In this document: positions 35,702-45,288 of the stretch, in pieces
How the letters are laid out: every line of letters starts with the position of its first letter
Numbering within the stretch: the stretch's first letter is position 1
Origin: Variovorax fucosicus
GTDB lineage: Bacteria; Pseudomonadota; Gammaproteobacteria; Burkholderiales; Burkholderiaceae_C
Assembly (NCBI RefSeq): GCF_030316825.1
Contig: NZ_JASZYU010000001.1
Coordinates: 1,116,001-1,180,000 of the forward strand
DNA: 64,000 nt
Reading direction: 5' to 3'
The notes under the pieces: model-generated
Databases searched by the model: none
What the model was told of the DNA's origin: nothing
What the model saw: the letters and a program-made list of their open reading frames with translations, nothing else
Translations under genes and position numbers: made by a program

Positions 35702-37348
35702 ATGATTCGCCTCTCCGAGATCAAACTCCCACTGGATCCGCCTTCCGATGCGCTGCCGCGCGCGGTGCAGGGCCTGCTCGGCGTCGAAGCAGACGCCGTC
35801 GCCCACATCCACGTGCACAAGCGCAGCTTCGATGCGCGCAAGGTAGACCTGCTGCAGGTCTACATCGTCGACGTCACGCTGGTCGACCCCGGCCGCGAAG
35901 CCGAATTGCTCGCTAAGCTGGCCGGCAACCCGCGCGTGACGCCCACGCCCGACATGGCCTACCGGCTCCAGGCGCAAGCCCCCGCCGGCCTGCCGGTGCG
36001 GCCGGTGGTGGTCGGCTTCGGCCCCTGCGGCATCTTCGCGGCACTGCTGCTGGCGCAGATGGGCTTCAGGCCGATCGTGCTGGAGCGCGGCAAGACGGTG
36101 CGGCAGCGCACCAAGGACACCTGGCGCCTGTGGCGCAAGAACGTGCTCAACCCTGAAAGCAACGTGCAGTTCGGCGAGGGCGGCGCCGGCACCTTCTCGG
36201 ACGGCAAGCTCTACAGCCAGATCAAGGATCCGCGCTTCCTCGGCCGCAAGGTGATGGAAGAATTCGTCAAGGCCGGCGCGCCGCCCGAGATTCTTTACGT
36301 CGCGCACCCGCACATCGGCACCTTCAAGCTGGTGAAGGTGGTCGAGACGATGCGCGCGGAAATCATCGCGCTCGGCGGCGAAGTGCGCTTCGAGCAGCGC
36401 GTGATCGACGTGCGGATCGAAGACGGCCATCTGCGTGGATTGACCGTGCTCGACCAGGCCACCGGCGCCACCGGCGAACTGCGCTGCGATCACGCGGTGA
36501 TGGCGCTCGGCCACAGCTCGCGCGACACCTTCGAGATGCTGCATGCGCGCGGCGTGCACATCGAGGCCAAGCCGTTCTCGATCGGTTTTCGCGTCGAGCA
36601 CCCGCAGGGCCTGATCGACCGCGCGCGCTGGGGCCGCCATGCGGGCCATCCGCTGCTGGGCGCGGCCGACTACAAGCTGGTGCACCACGCGAGCAACGGC
36701 CGCTCGGTCTACAGCTTCTGCATGTGCCCCGGCGGCACCGTGGTCGCGGCCACCAGCGAGCCGGGCCGCGTGGTCACCAACGGCATGAGCCAGTACTCGC
36801 GCAACGAGCGCAACGCCAACGCGGGCATCGTGGTGGGGATCGACCCGGGCGACTTTCCAGGATGGGAACCCAATTCCTCCGGTGATGCGCTGGCAGGCAT
36901 CGCCTTGCAACGCGAACTCGAATCCAACGCCTTCGTGCTCGGCGGCAGCGACTACCGCGCGCCGGGCCAACTGGTCGGCGACTTCGTCGCGGGCAGGCCC
37001 TCCACCGCGCTCGGCAGCGTCGAGCCCTCGTACAAGCCCGGCGTGACGCCGAGCGACCTGCACCAGGCCCTGCCCGGCTACGCCATCGAGGCGATGCGCG
37101 AGGCCTTTCCGGCCTTTGGCCGCAAGATCAAGGGCTTCGACCTGCACGACGCGGTGCTCACCGGCGTGGAAACACGCACCTCGTCGCCCATCAAGATCAC
37201 GCGCGGCGAGGATTTTCAAAGCCTCAACGTGCGCGGGCTCTACCCCGCCGGCGAAGGCGCAAGCTACGCGGGCGGCATTCTCTCGGCGGGTGTCGATGGC
37301 ATCAAGGTGGCGGAAGCGGTGGCGCGCGCGATCACGCAGGGCCACTGA
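35702..37348 (+). CDS. COG2509 FAD-dependent oxidoreductase
   Basis: 548 residues from the ATG at 35702. The first 95 residues form a small N-terminal domain (IRLSEIKLPLDPP, HIHVHKRSFDARK). The FAD-binding Rossmann motif VVGFGPCGIFAALLLAQMG begins near residue 104, followed by LERGKTVRQRTKD, FGEGGAGTFSDGKLYS and a C-terminal FAD motif YPAGEGASYAGGILSAGVDG. Members are widespread but their substrate is unsettled. It is convergent with the signal peptidase gene. Confidence 0.9.
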   Translation: MIRLSEIKLPLDPPSDALPRAVQGLLGVEADAVAHIHVHKRSFDARKVDLLQVYIVDVTLVDPGREAELLAKLAGNPRVTPTPDMAYRLQAQAPAGLPVRPVVVGFGPCGIFAALLLAQMGFRPIVLERGKTVRQRTKDTWRLWRKNVLNPESNVQFGEGGAGTFSDGKLYSQIKDPRFLGRKVMEEFVKAGAPPEILYVAHPHIGTFKLVKVVETMRAEIIALGGEVRFEQRVIDVRIEDGHLRGLTVLDQATGATGELRCDHAVMALGHSSRDTFEMLHARGVHIEAKPFSIGFRVEHPQGLIDRARWGRHAGHPLLGAADYKLVHHASNGRSVYSFCMCPGGTVVAATSEPGRVVTNGMSQYSRNERNANAGIVVGIDPGDFPGWEPNSSGDALAGIALQRELESNAFVLGGSDYRAPGQLVGDFVAGRPSTALGSVEPSYKPGVTPSDLHQALPGYAIEAMREAFPAFGRKIKGFDLHDAVLTGVETRTSSPIKITRGEDFQSLNVRGLYPAGEGASYAGGILSAGVDGIKVAEAVARAITQGH

Positions 37349-37363
37349 TAGCGCCGCCGGTGC

Positions 37364-38053
37364 TCAATAGAGCGACTTGCCGAAGCGGTTGAAACGCGGC
37401 TGCCAGTGGTCGAGGATGTCGGCCGACACCAAGATGCGCTCGGCGCGGCCGATCAGCAGCTTGCGCGGCACCAGGCCGAAGTAGCGCGAATCGGCACTGT
37501 TGTCACGGTTGTCGCCGAGCATGAGGAAGTGGTCGGCCGGCACCGTGACCGGGCCGAAATCGTCGCGCGCCGCCACGTCGGGCAGCCACTGGATCGTGCG
37601 CTGCGGGCTGCCAGGCGCAGCACCCTGCTCTTCCATGCGCAAGGCGCGCAGCCCGTCCACCACGCCAGGCACCGGCTCGATGCCCGCACCTTGCGGCACG
37701 TAGCTGTCGGGCTGGCCGTCGATGACCAGGCGCTTGTGGCGCATCTCGACCACGTCGCCCGGCAGCGCTACCAGCCGCTTGATGAGGCGCGTGCCGTCGG
37801 CTGGCGACGAAAAGGTCACGATGTCGCCGCGCTGCGGCTCGGCCGTCTTCGCGACGATCACATCGGTCAGTGGCACCTTGACGTTGAAGGCGAGCCGGTT
37901 GACGAACACCACGTCGCCCTCGAGCAGGTTCGGCCGCATCGACCCCGAGGGGATCGGGTTCCAGTCCGCCACTGCGGTGCGGAACAGGCCGAAGAACAGC
38001 AGCAGCACCAGAAAGCCGCGGTTGTCCCGGATCAGGCGCTGCAGCTTGGCCAT
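37364..38053 (-). CDS. Signal peptidase I
   Basis: Inner-membrane S26 endopeptidase that removes Sec and Tat signal peptides. 229 residues from the ATG at 38053. One N-terminal membrane helix (about 13-30), catalytic Ser38 in PSGSMRPNL, Lys92 in RLIKRLVALPGD, and box E GDNRDNSADSR. It is shorter than E. coli LepB and has one helix instead of two, so it may be a second signal peptidase beside the usual lepA-lepB locus. It is 10 bp downstream of htpX. Confidence 0.92.
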   Translation of the reverse strand: MAKLQRLIRDNRGFLVLLLFFGLFRTAVADWNPIPSGSMRPNLLEGDVVFVNRLAFNVKVPLTDVIVAKTAEPQRGDIVTFSSPADGTRLIKRLVALPGDVVEMRHKRLVIDGQPDSYVPQGAGIEPVPGVVDGLRALRMEEQGAAPGSPQRTIQWLPDVAARDDFGPVTVPADHFLMLGDNRDNSADSRYFGLVPRKLLIGRAERILVSADILDHWQPRFNRFGKSLY

Positions 38054-38063
38054 GGCGTCCTCT

Positions 38064-38942
38064 TTAGCCCTGCTGGGCGTTCTGCAGTGCGGCGATGCGC
38101 TCTTCGATCGGCGGATGGGTCGCGAACAGCTTGCCGACCGCGCCGGTGATGCCCATCGCTTCCACGGCCTTGGGCAGCTCGCCGGCCGGCAGGCCGCCGA
38201 GGCGGGCCAGCGCATTCATCATGGGCTGCTTGCGGCCCATGAGCTGCGCGGCGCCCGCATCGGCACGGAACTCCCGCTGGCGCGAGAACCAGGCCACCAC
38301 GATGGCGGCGGCGAAGCCCAGCACGATGTCGAGCACGACGGTCGTCACCATGTAGCCGATGCCCGGGCCCGACGAGCGGTCGTCGCCGCGGCGCAGGAAG
38401 GAATCGACCGCATAGCCGATCACGCGCGAGAGGAACACCACGAAGGTGTTCATCACGCCCTGGATCAGCGCCATCGTGACCATGTCGCCATTGGAGATGT
38501 GCGCGACCTCATGGCCGATCACGGCTTCCACCTCTTCGCGCGTCATACCCTGCAGCAGGCCGGTGGACACCGCGACCAGCGACGAGTTCTTGAACGCGCC
38601 GGTGGCGAAGGCGTTGGGCTCGCCCTCGAAGATGCCGACCTCGGGCATGCCGATGCCGGCCTTGTCGGCGAAGTTGCGCACGGTCTGCACGATCCAGGCT
38701 TCGTCGGGCGTCTGGGGGTTGTCGATCATGCGCAGTCCGGCCGTCCACTTGGCCATCGGCTTGCTGATCAGGAGCGAGATGATCGCGCCGCCGAAACCCA
38801 TCACCAGCGCAAAGCCGAGCAGCGCCGTGAGGTTGAGGCCGTTGGCCGTGAGAAAGCGGTTGACGCCGAGCAGGCTGGCGACGACGCCAAGCACCGCCAC
38901 CACCATGACGTTGGTCAGGACAAACAGAAGAATGCGTTTCAA
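38064..38942 (-). CDS. htpX: Membrane zinc protease HtpX
   Basis: M48B protease that degrades misfolded membrane proteins, usually under Cpx or heat-type control. 292 residues. Two N-terminal helices (about 5-27 and 37-60), zinc motif HEVAH at 144-148, further helices at about 158-176 and 190-215, and the third ligand Glu in [26 protein letters not shown] is the conserved C-terminal motif. Forms a likely operon with the signal peptidase. Confidence 0.96.
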   Translation of the reverse strand: MKRILLFVLTNVMVVAVLGVVASLLGVNRFLTANGLNLTALLGFALVMGFGGAIISLLISKPMAKWTAGLRMIDNPQTPDEAWIVQTVRNFADKAGIGMPEVGIFEGEPNAFATGAFKNSSLVAVSTGLLQGMTREEVEAVIGHEVAHISNGDMVTMALIQGVMNTFVVFLSRVIGYAVDSFLRRGDDRSSGPGIGYMVTTVVLDIVLGFAAAIVVAWFSRQREFRADAGAAQLMGRKQPMMNALARLGGLPAGELPKAVEAMGITGAVGKLFATHPPIEERIAALQNAQQG

Positions 38943-39037
38943 GTTGATTTCTCCGTGGGGAAACGTTGGCGCGCAGTTGGGGGCCGGGCGGCCCGCTTCA
39001 AGCTGTGCTTCGACGCGGAACCGTGTTGGTTGTTGTT

Positions 39038-39769
39038 CTACTCAGAGGATCGGCGCGGCCGAAAAACGTCCGAGTCATCATAAAAGCAAAAGTTCTGGTT
39101 GGCGGCCCACCAGCCCGGTATGCCGAGAACGGGAAGGGTCACAAAAGGCTTGGCCGAAAGATGGACCGCATCGAGGGCGGCGGTGATCGCTGCGTCGTCG
39201 GCGGCGATCGATTTCGCAACGTCTGGCGCCAGCAGGACATGCGCCGTGGCCGCTTTCCTCGGCGCAACCAACTTCTCCAGCAGGGCATGGCCGAAAACGA
39301 GCAGGCGCGCCTGCTGCCAGAGCGCACGCTCGGTGACGAAAAGCCGCTGCCAGTCGCGCGCGATCAGCGCCTGCCAGAGCGCCGGCGGCGCATCGAGCAC
39401 GGCGCCGTTCTCATCGAACAGCGTGAGCGCATCGCGCAGCGGGCCGCGCGTGGCGCCGATGCCGGCGCGGGCGATCTCGGCTGCCTGCAACGCGTTGAGC
39501 CGACGCTTGGCCTGCGGAAAGCGCAGCCATACCAGGCCGTTGAAGAAGTCGTGCAGGTTGTCGCGGGTGGGGACGGTGCCGGTGCGGTGGATGAAGGCTT
39601 CGTAGGCTTCGCCGGGCGGCAGTCGATCCTGCGGCACGAAGCGCGGGAGGCCGGCCTCGCGCACGGCCTGCAGCACCACCGTCGCGCCCCGCGCGCGATA
39701 GGGATCGAGCCAGGGCCGATTCCAATCGATCGCGCCGGCCGGATTCAAGCGGCCGTCGCGCCCGTCCAT
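39038..39769 (-). CDS. DUF3025 family protein
   Basis: 243 residues from the ATG at 39769, overlapping the NYN gene by 25 bp. Motifs are [51 protein letters not shown] and a C-terminal [39 protein letters not shown]3025 is common in beta- and gammaproteobacteria; no activity is known. Overlap with the NYN gene suggests linked expression with pyrC. Confidence 0.88.
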   Translation of the reverse strand: MDGRDGRLNPAGAIDWNRPWLDPYRARGATVVLQAVREAGLPRFVPQDRLPPGEAYEAFIHRTGTVPTRDNLHDFFNGLVWLRFPQAKRRLNALQAAEIARAGIGATRGPLRDALTLFDENGAVLDAPPALWQALIARDWQRLFVTERALWQQARLLVFGHALLEKLVAPRKAATAHVLLAPDVAKSIAADDAAITAALDAVHLSAKPFVTLPVLGIPGWWAANQNFCFYDDSDVFRPRRSSE

Positions 39770-40542
39770 CGGATGCGGTCGGGATGCTGCAACACCGCGA
39801 ACTCGTCGGTGAGCTTGTCGAACAGCTTCAGCGAGCTGCCGTGCTTGCCGAGCAACCCCGCCGCACGCAGGGCCTGGGCGGCATCGTTGAGGGCGACCTC
39901 CTTGCCGGTGCGCAGCGCGGGCAAGGCCTGCAGGATGAACTCGGCGGCTTCGGAGGGCGGGTTGGGCTGGCGGGCGGCTGCGGTCTTGCGGGCCGCGGTC
40001 TTTGCAGCGGTCTTCTTGGCGGCCGGTGCGGTCTTGGCAGCGGCCGTCTTGGTGGCCGGCCTGGCGCGGGTTTTCCGGGCGGGCGCAGGCGCCGCCGCAG
40101 CGGCCGGCCGGCTGCCATGGTGTTCGAGGTCGGTGAACGCGTCGTACGCGCCCACGGTCTCCTCGCCGGTCTTTCCCTGCTGGCCGATGCCGCAGACGCG
40201 GCAGCCCTTCTCGCGCAGCCGGATCACGAGCGGCGCGAAGTCGGAGTCGGACGACACCAGGTAGACCACCTGCGGGCGCTCTGCGATGGCCAGGTCGAGC
40301 GCATCGACGGCGAGCGCGATGTCGGTGCTGTTCTTGCCCGCAGCGAGGTTGACCATCGGCCGCACCGACAGGCGCTTGAACAGCGACTGGTGCTTGAGCG
40401 CGACCTCGGCCGTGCAGTAGGCACGCCGCACATGCAGCGCGCCGTGTTCGGCCAGCACCTTGTGCACGGCCTGCTCCATCACATCGGCCGAGACGTTGTC
40501 GGCGTCGATCAGCAGCATCACCTTCGGTGTCGTTGCGTTCAT
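39745..40542 (-). CDS. NYN-domain protein with C-terminal OST-HTH/LOTUS domain
   Basis: 265 residues. A PIN-like NYN ribonuclease domain covers 1-140: [11 protein letters not shown] with Asp13 and Asn16, [12 protein letters not shown] with Asp74, and [13 protein letters not shown] with Asp99 and Asp101. A Lys/Ala/Pro-rich linker (about 145-195) is followed by a LOTUS-like domain (198-262, [28 protein letters not shown]). Similar MARF1/LabA-type proteins act on RNA. ATGA overlap with the pyrC stop, so it is co-translated with a pyrimidine gene. Confidence 0.9.
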   Translation of the reverse strand: MNATTPKVMLLIDADNVSADVMEQAVHKVLAEHGALHVRRAYCTAEVALKHQSLFKRLSVRPMVNLAAGKNSTDIALAVDALDLAIAERPQVVYLVSSDSDFAPLVIRLREKGCRVCGIGQQGKTGEETVGAYDAFTDLEHHGSRPAAAAAPAPARKTRARPATKTAAAKTAPAAKKTAAKTAARKTAAARQPNPPSEAAEFILQALPALRTGKEVALNDAAQALRAAGLLGKHGSSLKLFDKLTDEFAVLQHPDRIRWTGATAA

Positions 40543-41570
40543 GCAAGCCTCCAGTTCAGTGTTTCGCCGCCGCGCAGCGGCTTGAGCAGGGCGTCGCCAT
40601 ACGGCACGGTCTCGGGCACCGTCCAGGCCTCGCGCTTGAGCGTGACTGTGTCGGTGGCGCGCGGCAGGCCGTAGAAATCGGGGCCGTGCAGACTCGCGAA
40701 GCCTTCGAGCTTGTCGAGTGCGCCGGCATTGTCGAAGGCCTCGGCATAGAGCTCGATGGCCGTCAGCGCCGTGTAGCAGCCGGCGCAGCCGAATGCGTGT
40801 TCCTTCAGGTGCGCCGCATGCGGTGCGCTGTCGGTGCCGAGGAAGAAGCGGTCGCTGCCGCTCGTTGCTGCCTCGACCAGTGCGATGCGATGGGTTTCGC
40901 GCTTGAGCACCGGCAGGCAGTAGTAGTGCGGCCGGATGCCGCCGGTGAAGATCGCGTTGCGGTTGTAGAGCAGGTGGTGCGCCGTGATGGTGGCGGCGGT
41001 AAAGCGGCCGGCATCGCGCACGTAGTGCGCGCCCTCTTTCGTGGTCAGGTGCTCGAACACGATCTTGAGCTCGGGGAAGTCGCGCCGCAGCGGCACCATC
41101 ACGCGGTCGACGAACACCGCCTCGCGGTCGAACAGGTCGATGGCCGGGTCGGTCACCTCGCCATGCACCAGCAGCAACAGACCGTGTTTCTGCATGGCCT
41201 CGAGTGTCTTGTAGGTCTTGCGGACGTCGGTCACGCCGGCATCGCTGTTGGTGGTGGCACCCGCAGGGTAGAGCTTGAGGGCCCGCACGCCGGCCTCGGC
41301 GGCCAGCGCGATCTCTTCGGGCGGCAACCGGTCGGTGAGATAGAGCGACATCACGGGCTCGAACTCCACGCCCGGGGGAACCGCCGCGAGGATGCGGTCG
41401 CGGTAGTCCAGCGCCTGCTGCGCCGTGGTCACGGGCGGGCGCAGGTTGGGCATGATCAGCGCGCGGCCGAACTGGCGCGCCGAATGCGGCACCACGGCTT
41501 CGAGCGCGGCGCCATCGCGCACATGGAGGTGCCAGTCGTCGGGACGCAGGAGGGTCAGGGTATCTGTCAT
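40539..41570 (-). CDS. pyrC: Dihydroorotase PyrC
   Basis: Zinc amidohydrolase of de novo pyrimidine synthesis. 343 residues from the ATG at 41570 ([10 protein letters not shown]). Metal ligands His14 and His16 in DWHLHVRD, a carboxylated-lysine candidate in [29 protein letters not shown] and GTDSAPH. The length and these motifs match the E. coli PyrC class. First gene of a pyrC-NYN-DUF3025 chain; the iclR regulator is divergent, 81 bp away. Confidence 0.97.
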   Translation of the reverse strand: MTDTLTLLRPDDWHLHVRDGAALEAVVPHSARQFGRALIMPNLRPPVTTAQQALDYRDRILAAVPPGVEFEPVMSLYLTDRLPPEEIALAAEAGVRALKLYPAGATTNSDAGVTDVRKTYKTLEAMQKHGLLLLVHGEVTDPAIDLFDREAVFVDRVMVPLRRDFPELKIVFEHLTTKEGAHYVRDAGRFTAATITAHHLLYNRNAIFTGGIRPHYYCLPVLKRETHRIALVEAATSGSDRFFLGTDSAPHAAHLKEHAFGCAGCYTALTAIELYAEAFDNAGALDKLEGFASLHGPDFYGLPRATDTVTLKREAWTVPETVPYGDALLKPLRGGETLNWRLA

Positions 41571-41618
41571 GGCTCGGGATTGTCCCATTCGCATGCCGGC
41601 AAACTGCGCCCGATCCTA

Positions 41619-41635
41619 GAATCGATAATCGATTC
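41619..41635. promoter_or_regulatory. 17-bp palindrome upstream of iclR (IclR operator candidate)
   Basis: GAATCGAT-A-ATCGATTC is a perfect palindrome around a single central base. It lies between the divergent pyrC and iclR genes, 16 bp before the iclR start. A site with the same ATCGAT-W-ATCGAT core is at 42501-42517, on the other side of iclR. Confidence 0.75.
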
Positions 41636-41651
41636 ACACATATAAAAACAG

Positions 41652-42467
41652 ATGGTCAGCAAGAAATCTGCGCCGGTGCGCCCGGTCGAGGACGATGCGG
41701 CGCCGGCCGACCCGCTCTTCAACCAGTCGCTCGAGAAGGGCCTGGCGGTGCTGCATGCCTTCGACGGCGCGCACCGGACGATGACCCTGGCCGAAGTGGC
41801 GGCACGCGCCGGCATGAGCAAGGCCTCGGCACAGCGAACGGTGCACACGCTGCAGGTGCTGGGCTACGTGGGCAAGCACGAGCAGACGCGCCGCTTCCAG
41901 CTGCGGCCGAAAATCATGGACATCGGCTTCAACTACCTCGCCAGCCATCCGCTGGTGCAGGTGGCGAACCCCTACCTTGCGCAGCTCGCCAATGCCAGCG
42001 GCGAAACGGCGAGTCTGACCGAACCGGTAGAGCTCGACATGCTGTACGTGGCGCAGCGGGTCACGAGCCAGTTCATTCCGGTCTCGACTCCCGTGGGTAT
42101 GCGGATTCCGATGTACTGCACCAGTTCGGGTCGCGCCTGGCTCAGTTCGCTGCCGACCGAAGAAGCCAGGGCCATGCTGCAGCGCTCCCGGCGCGAAGCG
42201 CGCACACCGGCCACGCTGACCAACGTGAATGCCATCCTGGCGCGCGTCGCCGCCTGCCGCAAGCTCGGCTATGCGTACAACGCGGAGGAACTGTTCCTCG
42301 GGGACATGGGCATCGCCGCGCCGATCATCGACGGCAAGGGGCGCGCGCTCGGCGCGGTGCATGTGGCGCCGCCCACCAGCCGGTGGAGCCTGGAGGCTGC
42401 GCAGAAGAAGCTCGCGCCGATGGTGATCGAGTGCGCGCGCGCCATCTCCAGCGCCATCTCGCACTGA
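41652..42467 (+). CDS. IclR-family transcriptional regulator
   Basis: 271 residues. N-terminal winged HTH (about 25-85: FNQSLEKGLAVLHAFDG, LAEVAARAGMSKASAQRTVHTL) and the IclR effector-binding GAF-like domain (LAQLANASGETASLTEPV, VGMRIPMYCTSSGRAWLS, AAPIIDGKGRALGAVHVA). No Shine-Dalgarno is visible, and TATAAA lies 5 nt before the ATG, so the mRNA may be leaderless. It probably controls the downstream ABC transporter/amidase operon and itself. Confidence 0.93.
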   Translation: MVSKKSAPVRPVEDDAAPADPLFNQSLEKGLAVLHAFDGAHRTMTLAEVAARAGMSKASAQRTVHTLQVLGYVGKHEQTRRFQLRPKIMDIGFNYLASHPLVQVANPYLAQLANASGETASLTEPVELDMLYVAQRVTSQFIPVSTPVGMRIPMYCTSSGRAWLSSLPTEEARAMLQRSRREARTPATLTNVNAILARVAACRKLGYAYNAEELFLGDMGIAAPIIDGKGRALGAVHVAPPTSRWSLEAAQKKLAPMVIECARAISSAISH

Positions 42468-42500
42468 CGCCCCCTGCACGCGCCTTGAGGCCGCGTGAAT

Positions 42501-42517
42501 ATATCGATTATCGATAT
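42501..42517. promoter_or_regulatory. 17-bp palindrome upstream of the ABC operon (IclR operator candidate)
   Basis: ATATCGAT-T-ATCGATAT, a perfect palindrome 107 bp before the substrate-binding-protein start and 33 bp after the iclR stop. It shares the 13-bp core with the palindrome upstream of iclR, on the complementary strand at the centre base. Confidence 0.75.
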
Positions 42518-42624
42518 CCATTTACCTTTAAACGATGCGTTTGAATGCAGAGATTGGCACAGCACTTGCTTCGCCAGACAACGGCTCCGTCCGACTTTGC
42601 AAACCATCTTTTAGAGGCCGCTCC

Positions 42625-44286
42625 ATGAACCCGATGACGTCTTCCCAGCCTGCCAGGCACTTCTGGATCGGGCTTGTCGCCGCTTGTGCCGCCCTCGCCT
42701 GCGGCGCCGCCGCGGCCCAGGAAAAAACGCTGCGCATTGCCATGACCGCCGCGGACATTCCGCGCACGCTGGGCCAACCCGACCAGGGCTTCGAGGGCAA
42801 CCGCTTCACCGGCATCCCGATCTACGACTCGCTCACGCAATGGGATCTGTCGAAGGCCGACGCGCCGAGCGTGCTGATCCCCGCTCTCGCGACCTCCTGG
42901 GCGGTGGACGCCAAGGACAAGACCAAGTGGACCTTCAAGCTGCGTCCCGGCGTCAAGTTCCACGATGGCTCGGCCTTCACGGCCGACGCCGTGGTCTGGA
43001 ACGTGAACAAGGTGCTCGACAAGGAAGCGCCGCAGTTCGATCCGAGCCAGGTCGGCGTGACGGCCTCGCGCATGCCCACGCTCAAGAGCGCCCGCAAGAT
43101 CGACGACATGACCGTCGAGCTGACGACCAGCGAGCCCGACGCGTTCCTGCCGATCAACCTCACCAACCTGTTCATGGCCTCGCCGGCGCAGTGGCAAAAG
43201 AAGTTCGATGCCGCCGCCGGCGCAACCCCCGCCGACAAGGCCAAGGCCGCCTGGACGGCCTTCGCCGCCGACCCGGCCGGCTCGGGCCCGTTCAAGGTCA
43301 CCCGCTTCGTGGCGCGCGAACGCCTCGAACTCGCAGCCAACAAGACGTACTGGGACGCCAAGCGCGTGCCGAAGATCGACAAGGTCGTGATGCTGCCGAT
43401 GCCGGAAGCCAATGCGCGCACCGCCGCGCTGCTCGGCGGCCAGGTTGACTGGATCGAAGCGCCGGCGCCCGACGCCATGCCGCAGATCACGCAGCGCGGC
43501 TTCAAGATCTATTCGAACGCGCAGCCGCACGTGTGGCCCTGGCAACTCTCCTTTGTCGAGGGCTCGCCCTGGCTCGACAAGCGCGTGCGCCAGGCCGCCA
43601 ATCTGTGCATCGACCGCGGCGGCATGAAGCAGTTGCTCGGCGGCATGATGGCCGAGCCCAAGGGCACCGTGCCACCCGGCCACCCTTGGTTCGGCAAACC
43701 GACCTTCGACATCAAGTACGACGTGAAGGCGGCGCAGGCGCTGATGACGCAGGCCGGCTACTCGGCCGCCAAGCCAGTCAAGGTGAAGGTGCAGATCTCG
43801 GCTTCGGGCTCGGGCCAGATGCAGCCGCTGCCGATGAACGAGTTCGCGCAGCAGTCGCTCAAGCAATGCTTCTTCGACGTGCAGTTCGACGTGATCGAAT
43901 GGAACACGCTGTTCACCAACTGGCGCAAGGGCGCGAAGGATCCGTCGGCCAACGGCGCCAACGCGACCAACGTGAGCTTCGCGGCGATGGATCCCTTCTT
44001 CGCGATGGTTCGCTTCGTGAGCACCAAGGCGTTCCCGCCGGTGTCGAACAACTGGGGCTATTACGGCAGCCCCGAGGTCGACAAGCTGGTGGCCGATGCG
44101 CGCACCAGCTTCGACGAAAAGGCCCGCGACGCCGCGCTGGCCAAGCTGCACGAGCACATCGTCGACGACGCGCCGTTCGTCTGGATCGCGCACGACGTGG
44201 GCCCGCGCGCGCTGTCGGCCAAGGTGAAGAACGTGGTGCAGCCGCGCAGCTGGTTCATCGACATCGCGACCATGACTATGGACTGA
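42625..44286 (+). CDS. ABC transporter family-5 substrate-binding protein
   Basis: Periplasmic receptor for oligopeptides or similar solutes. 553 residues from the ATG at 42625 with GAGG upstream. Signal peptide of about 32 residues (FWIGLVAACAALACGAAAAQ). The SBP family-5 pattern is clear: TSWAVDAKDKTKWTFKLRPGVKFHDGSAFTADAVVWN, GSGPFKVTRF, DWIEAPAPDAM, and a C-terminal DDAPFVWIAHD. Since an amidase and a carbamoylase-type gene follow, the ligand may be an amide or ureido compound rather than a peptide; that is inference. Confidence 0.94.
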   Translation: MNPMTSSQPARHFWIGLVAACAALACGAAAAQEKTLRIAMTAADIPRTLGQPDQGFEGNRFTGIPIYDSLTQWDLSKADAPSVLIPALATSWAVDAKDKTKWTFKLRPGVKFHDGSAFTADAVVWNVNKVLDKEAPQFDPSQVGVTASRMPTLKSARKIDDMTVELTTSEPDAFLPINLTNLFMASPAQWQKKFDAAAGATPADKAKAAWTAFAADPAGSGPFKVTRFVARERLELAANKTYWDAKRVPKIDKVVMLPMPEANARTAALLGGQVDWIEAPAPDAMPQITQRGFKIYSNAQPHVWPWQLSFVEGSPWLDKRVRQAANLCIDRGGMKQLLGGMMAEPKGTVPPGHPWFGKPTFDIKYDVKAAQALMTQAGYSAAKPVKVKVQISASGSGQMQPLPMNEFAQQSLKQCFFDVQFDVIEWNTLFTNWRKGAKDPSANGANATNVSFAAMDPFFAMVRFVSTKAFPPVSNNWGYYGSPEVDKLVADARTSFDEKARDAALAKLHEHIVDDAPFVWIAHDVGPRALSAKVKNVVQPRSWFIDIATMTMD

Positions 44287-44331
44287 CGGCGCTCGCCGCC
44301 GCCAGCCAAGCCAGCCTCAAGCCAGCCACCG

Positions 44332-45285
44332 ATGTTTGCCTACCTGTTACGTCGCATCGTCTATGCGCTGCCGATCATGGTCGGCGTCGCGTTCGTGTGC
44401 TTCCTGCTCGTTCACCTGGCGCCGGGCGACCCGCTGGTTTCGATCCTTCCGCCCGATGCCTCGGCGGACCTGCAGGCACAGCTGCGCGAGCTCTACGGCT
44501 TCAACCGCTCGCTGCCCGAGCAGTTCGCGATGTGGGTGTGGCGCGCGATGCATGGCGATCTCGGCGTGTCGATTGCGAGCAACCGGCCGGTGGCCACCGA
44601 AGTGCTGACGGCGGTCGGCAACACATTGCGGCTCGCAGTGGTCGCGACCGTGATCGGCTTCGTGGTTGGCTGCCTGTTCGGCTTCGTCGCCGGCTACTTC
44701 CGCGGCTCCTGGCTCGACCGCTTCGCGTCGATGCTCTCGGTGCTCGGCGTGAGCGTGCCGCACTACTGGCTCGGCATGGTGATGGTGATCGTGTTCTCGT
44801 CGCAGCTGATGCTGCTGCCGGCCACCGGCGCCGGGCCGGGCGGCTCGAGCGACTGGGCCTGGGACTGGGATCACATCCAGTTCCTGGTGCTGCCGGCGAT
44901 CACGATGTCGGTGATTCCGATGGGCATCATCGCGCGCACCGTGCGCGCGCTGGTGGCCGACATCCTCGACCAGGAATTCATCGTCGGCCTGCGCGCCAAG
45001 GGGCTCACGCACCTCGGCGTGTTCCGCCACATGGTGAAGAACGCGGCGCCCACGGCGCTGGCCGTGATGGGGCTGCAGCTGGGCTACCTGCTCGGCGGCT
45101 CGATCCTGATCGAGACCGTGTTCTCCTGGCCGGGTACCGGCTTCCTGCTGAACTCCGCGATCTTCCAGCGCGACCTGCCTTTGCTGCAGGGCACGATCCT
45201 TGTGCTGGCACTGTTTTTCGTGGTGCTGAACCTGCTGGTCGACGTGCTGCAAACCTTGCTCGACCCCCGCATTGCGAGGGCCTGA
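44332..45285 (+). CDS. ABC transporter permease, DppB type
   Basis: 317 residues with six transmembrane helices. The N-terminus MFAYLLRRIVYALPIMVGVAFVCFLLVHLAPGDP is typical of DppB/OppB, and the EAA loop ARTVRALVADILDQEFIVGLRAKGLTHLGVFRHMVKNAAPTAL is where the ATPase docks. 45 bp after the receptor gene and 3 bp before the second permease gene. Confidence 0.96.
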   Translation: MFAYLLRRIVYALPIMVGVAFVCFLLVHLAPGDPLVSILPPDASADLQAQLRELYGFNRSLPEQFAMWVWRAMHGDLGVSIASNRPVATEVLTAVGNTLRLAVVATVIGFVVGCLFGFVAGYFRGSWLDRFASMLSVLGVSVPHYWLGMVMVIVFSSQLMLLPATGAGPGGSSDWAWDWDHIQFLVLPAITMSVIPMGIIARTVRALVADILDQEFIVGLRAKGLTHLGVFRHMVKNAAPTALAVMGLQLGYLLGGSILIETVFSWPGTGFLLNSAIFQRDLPLLQGTILVLALFFVVLNLLVDVLQTLLDPRIARA

Positions 45286-45288
45286 CCC

